A DNA stretch of 64,000 bases from Ascarosepion bandense (taxonomy: Eukaryota; Mollusca; Cephalopoda; Sepiida; Sepiidae): the NCBI GenBank assembly GCA_037127315.1, contig JBBBDQ010000192.1:2791501-2855500 (forward strand), read 5' to 3'. Both the position numbers and the translations under genes were made by a program. This document shows, piece by piece, positions 1-14,100 of the stretch. The notes beneath the pieces are model-generated. The model worked only from the letters and a program-made list of their open reading frames with translations. It did no database searches and had not been told where the DNA came from. The stretch's first letter is position 1. Each line of letters opens with the position of its first letter.

Positions 1-3000
1 AATAAACATTTATTTAATAAATGGAAACATGCCATTAAAAGGGATAAAGTTTGCTAAAAAATTAGTTTTGCCGTAGCACAAGAAAGAAAGCACTTTGTTT
101 ATATCTTTTAAATTAATACAATAAAATAAGATAACTTTATTTCTTTGAATAAAATTATCTTAAAAAATATCTAAATTAAAAAAAATAAAATTTAAATATG
201 GCTATTTGTTCGTAAGTTTTTTTTCGAAATGTTTTAAAGCTTAAACTGAAGCCAAAAAAAGTTGTTAAACATATTTTCTAAAAATATTTGAATTAATATT
301 TTATTGATATTTTATTTAAGAAAATAATGTTTTCTTTTCAATGAAATGTTTAAAAAATTCTTAAAAAACGAAAGTAAAAACTTACTTAACTTTTCTATAC
401 TTGCAATTTTATGAATCATTTTTAAACATGAAAAAATATTCCTGAATTAAATTTTTTTTTATTCTTGTATTATCAAAAACTACACAATTTATTTTGTAGT
501 CAATTTTAAAAGAATTTGTTCTATTTTTAAGGTTTTTTATTTGAAAACTCTGTGAAATTATTTGTTACAAAAGTCAAGTCACTATTACCGAAAATTTTAA
601 CTTGAAAATGATGATTTAAACTTTGTTTAAACCTATTATTTCTGAATAAGTTTTGAATTTATTTGAAACATAAAGGCCTAAATCACACCACACTTGAATT
701 TTAAAACCTAATTTTTAAAATATTTAATTTTTAGAAAATATTTAGCACAAAATGAACACCCTCAAAAAATATTTTCCAAACATTTTTTTCTATTTTTGAT
801 AATTTGAAAGTTAATTATCAATATTAATCCATAGAAAAAAGTTGGAAATAAAAAAATTGGAAATAAAAAAATTAGAATTTTAACTGAAGAATAATTCTTT
901 TATTTTTTTTAGGGTTTTTTTAATCCTTAAATTAACTTAATTAGTAAGTAAAACATTAACCAAAAAAGAGTTTTGCAAAAAAATGATTTTTTTTTTATAA
1001 ACAGTTTAACATCATAAATGAAATAGAAACATTAATTTTTCCTTTTTTTTTTTCATTTTTTACTATTAAAAATGTAAATATCTTAGAATTTTTTCAGTGT
1101 ATCTTTTTTGAAAGGTAAAAATTTATCTTTTTATTTCATCCAGTAGGATTAACAATGGATTCAAAATATTTCAAAATATTATTTTAAAATTCGAACTCTG
1201 TTGTTTTTTAGCAGAATTTCCCTAAAGACATTTGATATTATTAATAAATCTATTGGATTAAAAGTTCTCAAGACCTTTTTAAAAATCTATTTCAGATTTA
1301 GCTATTCTATCATTAATTCGTTTGATTCATAATTATTTATTGCTGTCATGCCATTTTTAAAAAAATGAAATGTTATACTTGTAAAAGTTTAGTATCAGGA
1401 AGAGATGATATGCTACCTGATATAAAGTTATTTTCAAGGAATTAATAGAGATTCTCTGTTATATCTCAATGATGTAACAACAAATTTAGTACTATACAAT
1501 TATATTGTTATTAACATTGGATGTTTTGGCTAATGATGAACTTCTTTTTCATGTTGACTCATGTGGTGAAGGTCACAGCATTGAAAAAATAGAAAAAATA
1601 ATTATCTGGAGCTCTAATGCATTATTAAATAATTTTTGTAGCAAAGAAAATGATATTATTTGTAAGAAGTTAAGTAAAAAAAGAAAACTTCAAACATTCA
1701 ACTGAATTTTGAGACATAAAAAAACTTTTATAAGTTTGATTTTTAAAAAACAGTAACTTAAACTTATTTAGTTTGAATTAATTGGCTTGAATTTAAATTG
1801 TTGCATTTTTTAATTAATTTGCTTATTTATTGTTGCTTCTTGTTTGTTCCTAAATTCTAATGGTTGCTTGATTGCTATATTTGAATGATTCTGATTTTAA
1901 AATTCTTGCAATTAAAACAAAAGTGATTGTGATTTTTCATAATTAAATTAAAAATATGAAAATTTAAGCAGTGTCTATTAAATTTTTAAAATTTAGACAA
2001 ATAAACGAAAAGTTTTGTCTTTAAAACTATTTACAAACACGACCAACAGTCAGTAGTCAACAATGATGTTTATATTTTCTTATTAATCATTGTTTTTCTT
2101 AATTTTAATTAAAATTAATAAAACCAGCATAAATCAAAACATGTTCCTTTCTTTTTTTTTTCTTGTTACATTTTTAAAAAGTTTTAAAATCTTTATTAAA
2201 AAAAAAAACAAATTGTGATTATCAACATTGTCATGAAGTGAGAGGAGAGACACGGCTGCTATGCTGATTCATGGCTCTACTACCGTGACGTCACATTTCA
2301 TCGCTTAGGCCTTGGTAATATAGAGGAGGTTCTAGCTGAGGAGGAAATGAGTTACACAGGGGAAACATTGTCAGTAGAATTTGGTGCCTTTGATACTTTT
2401 TGCAAAATAGTAGGAATTGTTCCAGGACCAAAATTAAATTTTAAAGGATTGCATCACCAACAACTAACTGCAGCTATAAAACCTTATGTAAAAAAAATGA
2501 AGTTTGTAAAAATGTTTTTTTTAATGTAGAGATTAGTTGTCATATTTATTTTTAATTACTTTATTTCTTGTCTAGTTATTTAAAGCACTGATTGGATTTA
2601 TCATGTAACAAACAGTTGAGGCAGAATAAAAGAACTGAAACTGCAAATTGTTCAACAATCTTATGGCAAATCAGTGTTGAGTTTTAAAGTCATCTTTTAA
2701 CAGAGATAGGTTTAAAAACACATTTACTCTAGCATATATGGTAATCATAGACAACTGACTATACAATTAAAAATACACAGAAATTTTTTTTTTTCATATT
2801 TGTATATCACCACAATTCTATACACATGCAATATTTTCTCTCTCTCTCAACTTTATAGCAAAGTTTGTATCAAAAACTTAATTTATTTTAAACTATTTCT
2901 ATTAATATTCAAGAAAATCTATTATAATTGATAAGATTTGGATTTACATTACTTTATAAGCCAACTACTTTATTCTTCAAATCTTTATTTTCTTGCCTAA

Positions 3001-3585
3001 TGAATAGATTTTTTTTTTCTGGTGACAAATAATTCCTTGGCATGATTATCTGAGCAAAATACCTTTGTGGGAAAGGCATATTTTCAGAAGTTTTTTTTCT
3101 ACATGTGATAAATAAGATATCTGCTTTCAACATTACAATTATTGTCTTCCATTTTAGATTTCAGATTACTGAGACATTCTTGGGTGCTAATTTGGGGAAG
3201 ATTAACTCTCAGAAATTATATGGAGATGCTGAAAAATTCTCTCTGACCAAATGAGCAAAGATCCAAATGTTTTTTGAATGGCCTCTTTGTTGGGTTAAGA
3301 ACTTTTCAGCATCCTTTCATATTGTTCACATAACCATCTTTTATTTATTTATTTTTTTTTTCAATACATATTTCACTTACCTTTCATTATTTTGGCTATG
3401 AAAGAAGAAATTTGGTTTAGCATAGTTTTGTACTATTTTCACTTGTGCAAAATGCTATTTTATATTTTTGAAAAAATGTTGGCCTTTTTATTTTTGTGGT
3501 TTCTTTTGTTATAACTTTTTTTTAATACTCTTTTTTTCAATGTTTGTTGACTTAATTTTGTTGTTTTCTCTCACTCTTTGTTCAG
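1..3585 (+). other. FRMD4-like intron (3' end), mostly unstructured AT-rich DNA
   Basis: This is intronic sequence upstream of exon A, very AT-rich with many A and T homopolymers. I see no repeat with clear ends from 1 to about 2230. From 2240 to 2529 there is a GC-richer open stretch (listed separately). A CT microsatellite lies near 2838. Around 3180-3340 there is a segment that includes AACTTTTCAGCATCC, a short match to a repeat near 47610. Confidence 0.6.
2240..2529 (+). pseudogene. orphan open stretch, unidentified exon-like or retrocopy fragment
   Basis: One frame is open for about 95 codons from just after a TGA near 2233 to the stop at 2527-2529. It includes a run reading HGCYADSWLYYRDVTFHRLG upstream of the first ATG (2347), then EEMSYTGETLSVEFGAFDTF and VGIVPGPKLNFKGLHHQQL. 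It has balanced amino-acid composition and higher GC than its surroundings, unlike chance ORFs nearby. I do not recognise the family. It lies inside the FRMD4-like intron and could be a transposon or retrocopy remnant or an exon of an unknown transcript. A GTAAAA after KPY (about 2488) could act as a weak donor. Confidence 0.35.
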
Positions 3586-3733
3586 ACTTATCTCCACCCT
3601 GTCCGCAGTATGAGTGAGATAGCAGCTGAATTGTCTCATAGTTCCACTTCCCTGTCAGGATCTGGAGCGTCAGACCTTAGTCGCAGTACCAGCTCTCATA
3701 GTCTGCCCAGTCTCTCCACATCTAGATATGATG
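3586..3733 (+). CDS. FRMD4A/B-like: FRMD4-like exon A (FERM-CUPID linker)
   Basis: The acceptor is a pyrimidine-rich tract ending TTGTTCAG at 3585, and the donor is GTGAGT at 3734. The exon reads TYLHPVRSMSEIAAEL followed by a Ser-rich run (residues 1-49) and ends in phase 1. VRSMSEIAAEL aligns with the ARSLSEIAIDL segment that follows the FERM domain in FRMD4A. The ATG at 3610 is therefore an internal Met and not a start. Confidence 0.88.
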
Positions 3734-5148
3734 GTGAGTTCACAACTACTATTCACCTCTCCACACACACACACATCGACTCTCTCTTTCCTTTAACTGT
3801 TTCTTACTTCCTTTTTTTTATAACATAGATCACAAAGCCTCTTTCAAGTCATGTCTGACTGTTTGTAAATCTATTTCTTTACTATATCTTCACTTGAATC
3901 TTATTTACACAATTCACTCAGTTGAACCTCAAATGAAATCTATCACAAAATGCAAATTCAATAAATTTTTAATTTGTTAATAGCAGCACTCTACTCATTT
4001 AAAATTAACAACAGATTACTGTTAAAAATCTATTTTTATTTGCAAATGATCAGGAATCTGTTCTTTTTAAATTGACTTAAATAACATCAACTTACATATA
4101 TTTTCCTCTGAAAAGAATTTTAACATTTTTTTTAATATAACTAATATTTTTTCCCCTCAACATAGAATAAAAAAGCATTTTACAAAATAAAATTATTGAT
4201 GTAGAAATACCAAAAAAGGTATATTATCTATTTTATACCACTATTTTTTTTTTACAATGACAAAGTACATCTCAAATAATGAATAAGATAAAAATCCAAG
4301 TGAATGTTGCATGATTAGAAATAAAGCAAAGAAATATACAACAATTTATCATACACTTTTGAATTTGTTTTTCAAACCCATTTGCTCACCTCTAAGTTGT
4401 ATTTAATCAAGGTTTATATTTATGCTTTTCATGCAAGATATTTAAATTTTCAATATGAAAAGTTAAATATGACTAATATGGTATTTCCTAATTGTCCTCA
4501 ACTGCATTGCAAAGCCAATTATAAAAAAAGTTTGTTTTTTTTATCTTAAGAATAACTAATAAAGTTAACACTCAGTTCATGAAAACTGCACTGGTAGTTT
4601 TGTGGTAATACCAGGAACTGGATGTTTGCCCTCAGATGTCCAGATATCAAATGACCAAAACTGGTCTTTGCACATCTGGGCTCCACGAAGATGCTCCAGT
4701 GGAAAACCAAAAATAAATAAATATCAACTTTCTTTTACGGACCCTTTTGGACCCTTTTCGTGAGCCTATGTGAATTTTGTTTATCGTCTAATGGGAAGCC
4801 CAGAATTAAATCCGGGTGTGAATTCCCAAATAACTTGTTTGGAGCCCCAAAGACGAAATAAAAAAACCGACACAGGAAGCATCACCAGTTGAGGAGCATA
4901 ATTAGCATGTCCCTTGACCAGTCAAGCGATCGTCAAGTGATCGCATCATGCTTGCCTCTCCTTTCTCTCTCCTCTTCTTCTTCACTGTTCACTGAGCCAC
5001 TTATCCAAGAACTGATCAGAGACATCAAAGACACACACACACATACCCACAAACTCTTTTTGGCATTTACTGCTATGAACATTTTTAACGACCTTTGTAC
5101 CAACCAAAAGACATTACTTTTATTTGTAAAAAAAAAAAACCTTAATTG

Positions 5149-5181
<33 letters not shown>

Positions 5182-8100
5182 GTTTCTATACACAATTTGA
5201 TTTTCTTGTTTTATACCCCCCCCCCCCTTATAGTGGGCTATCTACTAACTAGGCCAAATTCAGTTAATCTGTTTCAACACACATACACTTCACTATAACA
5301 GATAACCCACTAAAGTTTTTGAACATTTTAAGTTTTTAAAAAATATATTTCGTTATAATTTTATTACTAAAAACGAAAATCAAGGAAGAAGTCATGTTAG
5401 CCTGAACAATATTCTATTCCTCTCAATTCAAGGGACGTGTAAGGAGCAATGCAAGGGTGAAGAAATCAAATGTAAAATTGTCTATTATGGTAAGGATGCA
5501 AACAAGCAAATATAAGATTTAATAAGGAAACATTACTTTAATATTGACTCAGGAATCATGGTTTTCAATCTCCTTTTTGTTTATTTTATCCTATTATTTG
5601 CTCTCTAGAATATTTTTCTACTCTGTTAATTATTCATTTAATGGGCACATATAAAAAAGTTACACATGACTAGTCTTAAATAATGAAAACCTTGTGAAAA
5701 AAGCTGACTTTGAGGCATGAAATCTAGAAAAAGAAACTCAACATCATTAAAATAAAAACAGTTCTTAATTTATTAAAAAAAAATGAATTTACATGATTTT
5801 AAATGGAACAAATTAAGGAATATGTTCTTTCAAATTTTTTCTGCTATTGGTATTATTTTTGCAATACTCTTATTGCTTTGTATTATTTACATTTGTAATC
5901 TCTCCAAAACACACACACCAGTTAAAATGGGCGATTGATTTTAAATTTAATAAAAATGATTTCATTGTATTATTTATTATCAAAATGTTAATTTATTCAT
6001 GTTAAATCAACAATAACTTGAAAAAAAATTAAATATCTGTTGAAAGCTTTAAAAAAGTATAATTATTTGGATTTATCTTTGTTTCTTTTGTACTTGTTGA
6101 TATACATTATACTTTAATGATCTATACCAAAAACATTTTCATTTTTGTAATACATGATATATCTAACTTTTAATTATTACAAGAAATTACCATTTCAGAA
6201 ATAAATGAAAAACAACTGGTTGTGTAAAGATATTTTGTATTCTAGGTCCTTTTATATGATTAAATAGAACTGGAATTTTACACAATTATGTATATACATA
6301 TGTTTGTGTTACGTGCTTGTGCTGTTTACTCACAATTTGTTTGACAGAGGTGGAAATAAGATGTTAAAATAATATATTCCCTATTCCCGGTCAACTCATA
6401 ATCTGGGCTAAGCAATAAAATTATTAAGTTAAAGACAAAGAAAAATATTAATATTTTTAAAACTTTAATAAGAAAATTTTAGTGAACTTTCATAAATTTT
6501 TCAAGATTAAACAGAATTATTTTTTAAGATTTACTCTTTTTTTTTTTCTTTTTTTCTTTTTTTAAATTTGGTAGAAATATTTTTAGGTCTATCATTGAAT
6601 TAAGATAGACACAATTTGAATGAAATGTCTCATGTAGGTCTTATATGTAAAATTGGTGATAATAAAAAGAACTATAAAAATTTTATTTCTTAATACATTG
6701 TCATAAAATATTCATGATGATATTTGTAAAAAAACATTTTCAGTTGTTTAAAGTTTATTAAAGGATTTAATGCCTAAACAGAAAATCAGTATTTAAAATA
6801 TTAACCAATAATTTTTGAATTTAGCTCCCAGTTTAAATTAATTTTTAATTCCTATTCCTTAAAAAAAATTAAGCTGGAGTCTTAAATTTTCTGCTTTGAC
6901 TGTTTATTCTCATTAGCTGTTTACTCTTTGATCAAATGAGAAGATCTTCTCTCATTGATGAAAATATGTTTCAAAAAATTCATATTGGTAATAACTAGAA
7001 GTTTAAACTTTGAAAATTTTGACTTAACTCACCAGTTCCAAGAGAATTTATTTATTAATCATGTTTGTTTAGAATTATCTATTTTCTTTTTGTTTATTTC
7101 ATTATCCAGTTGTATGATAGGAGTAAATTTAAAAATCCTTTTTGTAATTCTACTCGTTTTTATTTTAGAATTTTTAATGAGCAGTCAAAGAATAATCTTT
7201 ATTTTCTACATTTTGCATTGTTAACATTGTTTTTCAAGGCTTTGACGGGAGAAAGACAATGAGTCTTAAGTGATTCTTAGACAGAAATAACTATATAAAT
7301 ATTCATTTAAGTGAGTGTTTATCAAATAGGTTGAGAAAGAGAGAGGGATACAAATGTGTTGCAATTCTAACAAAACTATCAAAAAGAAATATTATCAAAA
7401 AAGATGATTTCTAGTCTGTCAATATTTTGAAATCAGCTAACAATAATCACTATGCTCCTTTTTATAACATTGGCAATGTCTTATAAATTAAAAAAAAAAA
7501 GGCTGATGTAAAGTACTTACTTTATTATAATCATCAACTTGGATGCATATCCATGATAGGAAAGAAATGTCTTGGCTTTTAATCACCAGGAGATTTGGTA
7601 TGAAAGAGGTACTTGTTCTGCATTCACGTTAAGAGATGAGACTAAAAAAGGATTAATTTTTTTATATTTTGATGTGAAGGCTCTGATTGGTGGGAGTAAT
7701 TTGCTGCTGTTGACAAGAGAAGCAAAGATGTGGACAGAGATAAAGAGTTGCATTAAGTGGCTTTCAGAGTTTCCAGTGTTTGCAGAGGAATGGCAAATGA
7801 CATTCAAAGAAAGACTTTATGGCTATATTTGGAATAAAGCATCTTGTTAAAGGCAAATACTTTCCTTTTACTGCAACTATCCTGAGGGTCAATGACTGCA
7901 TATCTTGAAAATTATTTGCTAATATATTACAAAAAATGTATTTTATGCAGAAAGATAAACAGTGTCAAATAATCTTAACATATCCAATAAATGTGATGAT
8001 TTTTCTTAAATTTCTAGAATTTCTCAAATTAGATTACACACAAAAAATATTGAGGATACTTTTTTTACTTTTCTATCTCTTTGTTCAGAATATCACAAGT

Positions 8101-11100
8101 CATTATTCAAGAATATTAAGCATGATTTTCTTTTTTTGTTTCAATGTTAAAATAATTCCTTTCTACTTTTATATTCTAACATAATCTTGAGGATAAGTGA
8201 CTTTTTTTTAAATAATGAGGCTAGTGTTTGAAGATTAGTAAACGATGTTTCATCTGTTTAATCTCATAAATCTAAAACTAAATCATTCACAAAACACACT
8301 GTTTTCTAAACTGTGTGTTATTCTCCAATTTAGTTAGCAAGAGCTGTCAGTCATTTGTTATGAAGTACTGAAGAAATTCTTGCAGGGTACATGTTGCATA
8401 GCAAGCAGTGAATTTGCCCTAAGGGAGACTCTAAGAAGAAGAAGTAGACTTCTCCTTTTCCTCTTCTTAAGCAGCAGGAGAGAGATTCAATTACAGTAGG
8501 CAGCAGCAGCAAGGGCACAAGAAACTAAAGTGGGGAACAGAGGTGGAAAAATTTGTTCCACCCACCCATCTCTTTATCACTTAAAAAAATTTTACTTACT
8601 CCATCTTCTAGTTGGCTTCATTGGTACCAGTATACACTAAGATTGTTGAGTTTGTGTGTAGACTTGTGGCTTTTCAACTTTCTTTCCAATATGTCTTTCT
8701 ATGGAGAAATTTACAAAACAGTTTATCCAACAGAGAACTACTAACCATAAGATTTGAGGATGGAATTTACTTGATTTATTTATTTAGCATGGCTTCACAT
8801 ATGTTGACAACTAATGTTTATCTTAACCACAGGTATGTACTACTGTCACTACTACTATAATTGTTTATTACTAGCTTTGCTGATTAGGGATTTGACATGA
8901 CAAACTGCTTTTTTATCTGTAGAAAAATACTGAAAATGAAAAGTTTGTATAGAATTTATATGGTATTTTGAAAATTAGGTTGCTCCTGAAGTTTCTTTAT
9001 TTCAAAGTATTTGAACTCTTAAGGTTTCATAAATTCTTTATTTTTAGGACACTAGAGTAACATTGAAAATAACATCCTTGAACAATTTAAAAAGGTAAAT
9101 AAAAAAATATAGTTTTGAAATGGTTAAAAACCTCATATTTTTAAAAATTGACAATGATTTGCTAATCTTGCTTCTATTTTTATTTGAATTTCTTGAATTA
9201 AGTCCAGTTATGTTTGATAAATAGATGTTTTAGAGAGCAAGAAGCTGTAAAGTAACATTTCATTCCCACTTTGAATATTAATTGGTAAAGTAAAGCATAC
9301 AATTTTAGATTTCTTTTTAAGTAGTTCTTCTGATTTTACAATCACATTTTGTTTTGTTGATTTTTTTTTTTTTTTTTAACGTTTTGTTGCTGATTGGGAA
9401 GTGCTACTAATTAAATTACCACCACCATCTCAAAAACTCTTCTTTTGTTAAATTGATAGTTTAAGATAATAAAAAAAACATACATATTCTACCTGTAAAA
9501 CTATTGGGTTGTCCATAAAGTTCTTGCTGATTGTTAGTTGTTTATGTTCCAACATATTAGAATACGTCAAATTTATCGATAGATATAATATGCTTACATT
9601 TCTGATTATAGTACACTTTAAACTATCTCTTGAGAAAGTTTAAAATTACTTTATTCATGTTAATTTTGCATCCCTAGAAACATGGAAGATTATAAAGTGC
9701 ATTTTAGACACTTGATGCTTTTTTATTGCCATAAAGGTAAAAATGCCTCACAAGAACAAAAAAAAATGTGCTGTGTTTATGATGAAGGTGCTTTAGATGA
9801 CAAAACTGTATGGAAATGTTTCAATAAATGTAGAGTTGGTAATTGTAGCCTTCTTGAGGATGAATGCTCAAGCACCTCTCTACCTCTACAGGTGACAACC
9901 AAATCAAGACATTGATTGAGAATAAAGTACATTACACAACACAGGAATTGACAGAAACACTAAATTTATCAAAATCTGCTATCCATGGGCACTTAATGAA
10001 GTTTGAGTAATCAAATTGCTACAATGCTTGGATACCACATGATCTGAGTGAAGAATCTTTTGGGTTGCATTTCTATCTGTGATTTGCTGTATAAAAGTAA
10101 TGAAAATGCACCCTTTTTGAAGGACGGGTGATGAGAAATTAATTTTTTACAATAATGTTCAGTAAAAAAGATCTTGAGGTAAGTAACATGTGCCAACTTT
10201 AGCCACTCCAAAAGCAGGTCTTCATCTTAAGAAAGTCATGATGTGCAGCTGGTGGGATTGGAAAAGAATCCTGTACTATGAGCTTCTGCCAACTAACCAG
10301 TTAATTCTGAAAAGTACTGCTCACAACTGGACAAATGAAAGATAGCACTTCAAGGAAAATGCAAAAAATTGGCAAACAGAAAAGATGCTGTTTTTCATCA
10401 GGATAATGTCAGATCTCACATTTCTTTGGTGACCTGGCAAAACTTTTAGCTTGACTCAGGTGTTCCCTTACCTACCATATTCACAAGACATTGCTCGTTC
10501 AGGTCCTTACAAAATAATCTCAATCATAAAAATTTTAATTCTTTGGATAACAAAAAATCACCTTAATGAGTTCTTTGCTTGATAAACCACAAAAATTTTT
10601 GGAAAACAAAATCTTTAAATTGAAGGAAAAATGGAGAAAGATGTTCAACAAAATGGTTCATATTTAGTTCAATAAATATGTCTCAACTAACCTAAAGTTT
10701 GAATGCAAATATTCAAATGCTGTGGTTAAACTTTTATATTTTATCATTAATGAAAACCTTGCAATTTTCATCAAAGCAATCTGAAATTTCCCAATATCTT
10801 CAGAGAATTATTCTCAGCATCAAAAGCAAATCCATATTTGTCTGCTAGAGTCTTAATGAGTCTTAAAGCAATAAATAAATTCTTTCAATTATTTCATTAG
10901 TAATCAAAGCAATAATAGAGATTGTTTCTCTTAAAGTAAGCCCTAATTAAGAAAGTTAAATGGTAATTTACTCCAATGTATTAAACAGTTAATGTACTAT
11001 CTTGTAGTTGTGATATGCTATTTGTCTTTTCTATTAAGATTTATGAAAGTATTCATTTTATAAAGTGACTTATTTTAATTTGTAAACTGTAGCAGATTTA

Positions 11101-14100
11101 ATATTAGTTTAATTTGCCCACAGTTATTATTGGGACAAAAATTAAGCAATAATCTGGATTTAAAACTTCAAAATAATTCCAGTAAACAAAAAACAGTTCA
11201 TAAGAAATCTCTCTTATAAGCAGGTAACTTTACTTTCACAAGCTGACTTAAAAATACTTGTGTAATTTTTTTTTTTTATGTGTTCTTGTTTAGTAGGAAT
11301 TTTTTAAACTATACCTTGATCTTTAAACATGTTACATTTTGGGCTTTTAAAAGAGCAATATGACTAGTGGGTCCATGAATAGCTTCATTTATATATTCAT
11401 ACATATGCCAAAATGTTTGCCAAATTGCAAGTAGATAAATAGCTTCTAAAAATAAATTCTCAAAAAATATTCTTAATATATCTAACATATTTAAATAAAT
11501 GGATGGAATTTACTTGATTACTTTTAATTATTATATAATTTGTATAAGTTCTTTTCCTTGAAGTCTATACTACAAGAATAATGTAATTTACAGATGCTAT
11601 TTTGTATTGGTTCATTGTATTTAGATCCTATTTAATTTGAAGTGAATACATGACCCAGCCTTCCTCCCCACATACATACATACACACACAAGAAACTCCT
11701 TTGAGCAACAATCAATTATTAGTAACTAATAAAGCAATTATTTCAGTACACCTTGATGTCGGGAATATGTATTTTATGTGATTACAACGTATAATAACTG
11801 TTAAGTGATAACTTTGCTCCCCAATCTGATGCATTTTATTCAACTTGTGTTCTTTACAAGATTTTGTATTTATGCTATTTTTTGTGGTTTGTTTTTCCCC
11901 AAGATAAGTTTCTACAGATGCATAAGACAAAATCATTGTTTTGTCAGGTAATTTATATGGGTTAAACTTTGTTGGTTACAAAGCCACAGTGATAAGATTG
12001 ACATTTTTTTGTGATTGACAATTTTATAAATATGACTAAAAATATTCTGCTTAACAAAAACATTTGATCTCTTTAAGTAGAATATTTTTTATTCATTTAC
12101 ATGTAACAGCAATACGCTTCAATCTGACCCTTATACAATCAAAACAATTTTAATCTTTCTCAGAGTCTGTAGTTTCATTACAGATTTCATTGGTTTGCAC
12201 TATTTTATCATTTTTCTCATTATATGAATCATTTATCAACTTTCTTTTCATTTTTATATTTCTGTTATTTTTACTTCATTTATTAAAGCCCAACAGATTT
12301 TTGTTTTTAGTATATCATTTGTTTCAGAAAAGTTTTATCTAAAGGATATGATATTAACAAAAAATAATTTCAGATCTGTTACATACTGCTGTCATTAATC
12401 TTCTGATATCAAATCTCTTCTAATTAAATCATTTTTATTGATTATTATTTTGATTATTAAACATGGTCTAACATTAGAAATAAACATTTTCACTCCTAAT
12501 GAAGAAATCAAAAACATTTAAGTAAAAACTAAGGCATCTTATTTTTGACATTATTTTTATTGAATGTATTTGCCATTTTGTTTCACTGTCATCTTTTCTT
12601 TTTTGGGTAATTTAACCTGATCCTTTACCCCAATTATTTTCTTGTAGTCAACCCTTTTTTATTTTTTCATTGCTTGTTGCAATTTTTAAAAAATAGAATA
12701 TTTTCATTGTAACAAATCATACACACGCAAAAAGATGATCCTATAAGTTTCTCTCTGCTCCCAGCACACAAGTACAACCAACATGAAAATGATTTTCAAT
12801 ACTTGCTTTGGATATATTTGTTTATACTTCTGAGATGAGTTAGTATTTACATTATTCGGACTGTTGTCCTCATCTTTTTTGCCATATTCATGGTGTTTCA
12901 GCTGTTGTACACTCTGGCCACCTTCAGGTGATTGGAATTTCAATCCAAACTCTTTATTTTGATCACTGAGGTCTGTTGTTCTCATTCCATGAGCCATGCC
13001 ATTTTCAGATGTCTTATCTCCCTTTAACTCAACTCTCTAAGTTTTTTGTTCACTACTGCTGTAGCCATGTATTGAACTCACAACTTTTTGGGTCAAGTCA
13101 CTGGATCTAACCAACACTTTTATCCTTTGGGCCATCAAAATAAAGGTTTTCAGTTCAAAGTTCCAATTACCTGAAGAAGGCCAGAGTGTACAACAACCAA
13201 AACATTGTGAATATGGCAATAAAAATGAAGATAACAGTCTGAACAATATAAATAATGTTGATTTGAATATTTTGATTATGTTGGCTTTTTCTTGCATTGT
13301 TTAGCATAATACTGATGGGATATCTTCATTTAATTGTTAACAGCCTCAATTGGCCAAGCCAACCTGACTACAAATCATTGTTCAATAATCTTCAGGGCAA
13401 AACTTCACAAACTGCCTTTAACGCATTTGGTTATTTACAATACCTTCTCCATAAAATACACAAATTATGTTTGTTTTTGTATGAATGTGGGAATTAATGC
13501 TTATTTTTCTTAAAATAAAAAAAAATCTTCAATATTGAACTCAATCAACAAAAATATTCCTGTTTTGACAAATTCTGATATGACAACTGTCATAATACAA
13601 TTAGAAACAATCTTTATTAATATAATTTATGGAAATTAATCTATAATGAAAAAAATAAAGTGAACATTTTTACCAACCTAATATTTCTTTAAGTTATTAA
13701 GAGAACAATTTAAAGTCTATTCATCAACCAACTGTTTGCTTAATCTCTCCACTTGTAACAAACTTTTGGGTATTTGTTAATTTTGACTAGTTTACAGGAT
13801 TCTTTATAAATTTATTGATAATAAATAAGCATTGAATACACTCTAAAAGCTTGTACCAATTGTCATATTATAACATTTTAATTTGTGGACTTTCATGACT
13901 AATTCTCCAGTATGCATGACACAAATGCTACATTTGAAAAAGACATTTGATTGTGTTATGTTTTTATTCATTTTTCTTATTTCTTGGCAAATTAGCACAT
14001 ACCAAATTACATAGTTTTACTTTCCACATTATTTTTGGGATTTAACTTTTTCTAGTTTAACTTCATGTCACTTCAATCTAGAATTTTATTTCCTATTGAA

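Noticed and set aside
1505..1705. A 66-codon open frame in the first intron part
   Set aside because: Ile/Asn/Lys-rich with no recognised motif and typical of AT-rich noise.
7572..7850. A 92-codon plus-strand open frame and its minus-strand partner
   Set aside because: No recognisable family, no splice context and no repeat similarity seen. Length is within chance for this window. It is left out as a gene.
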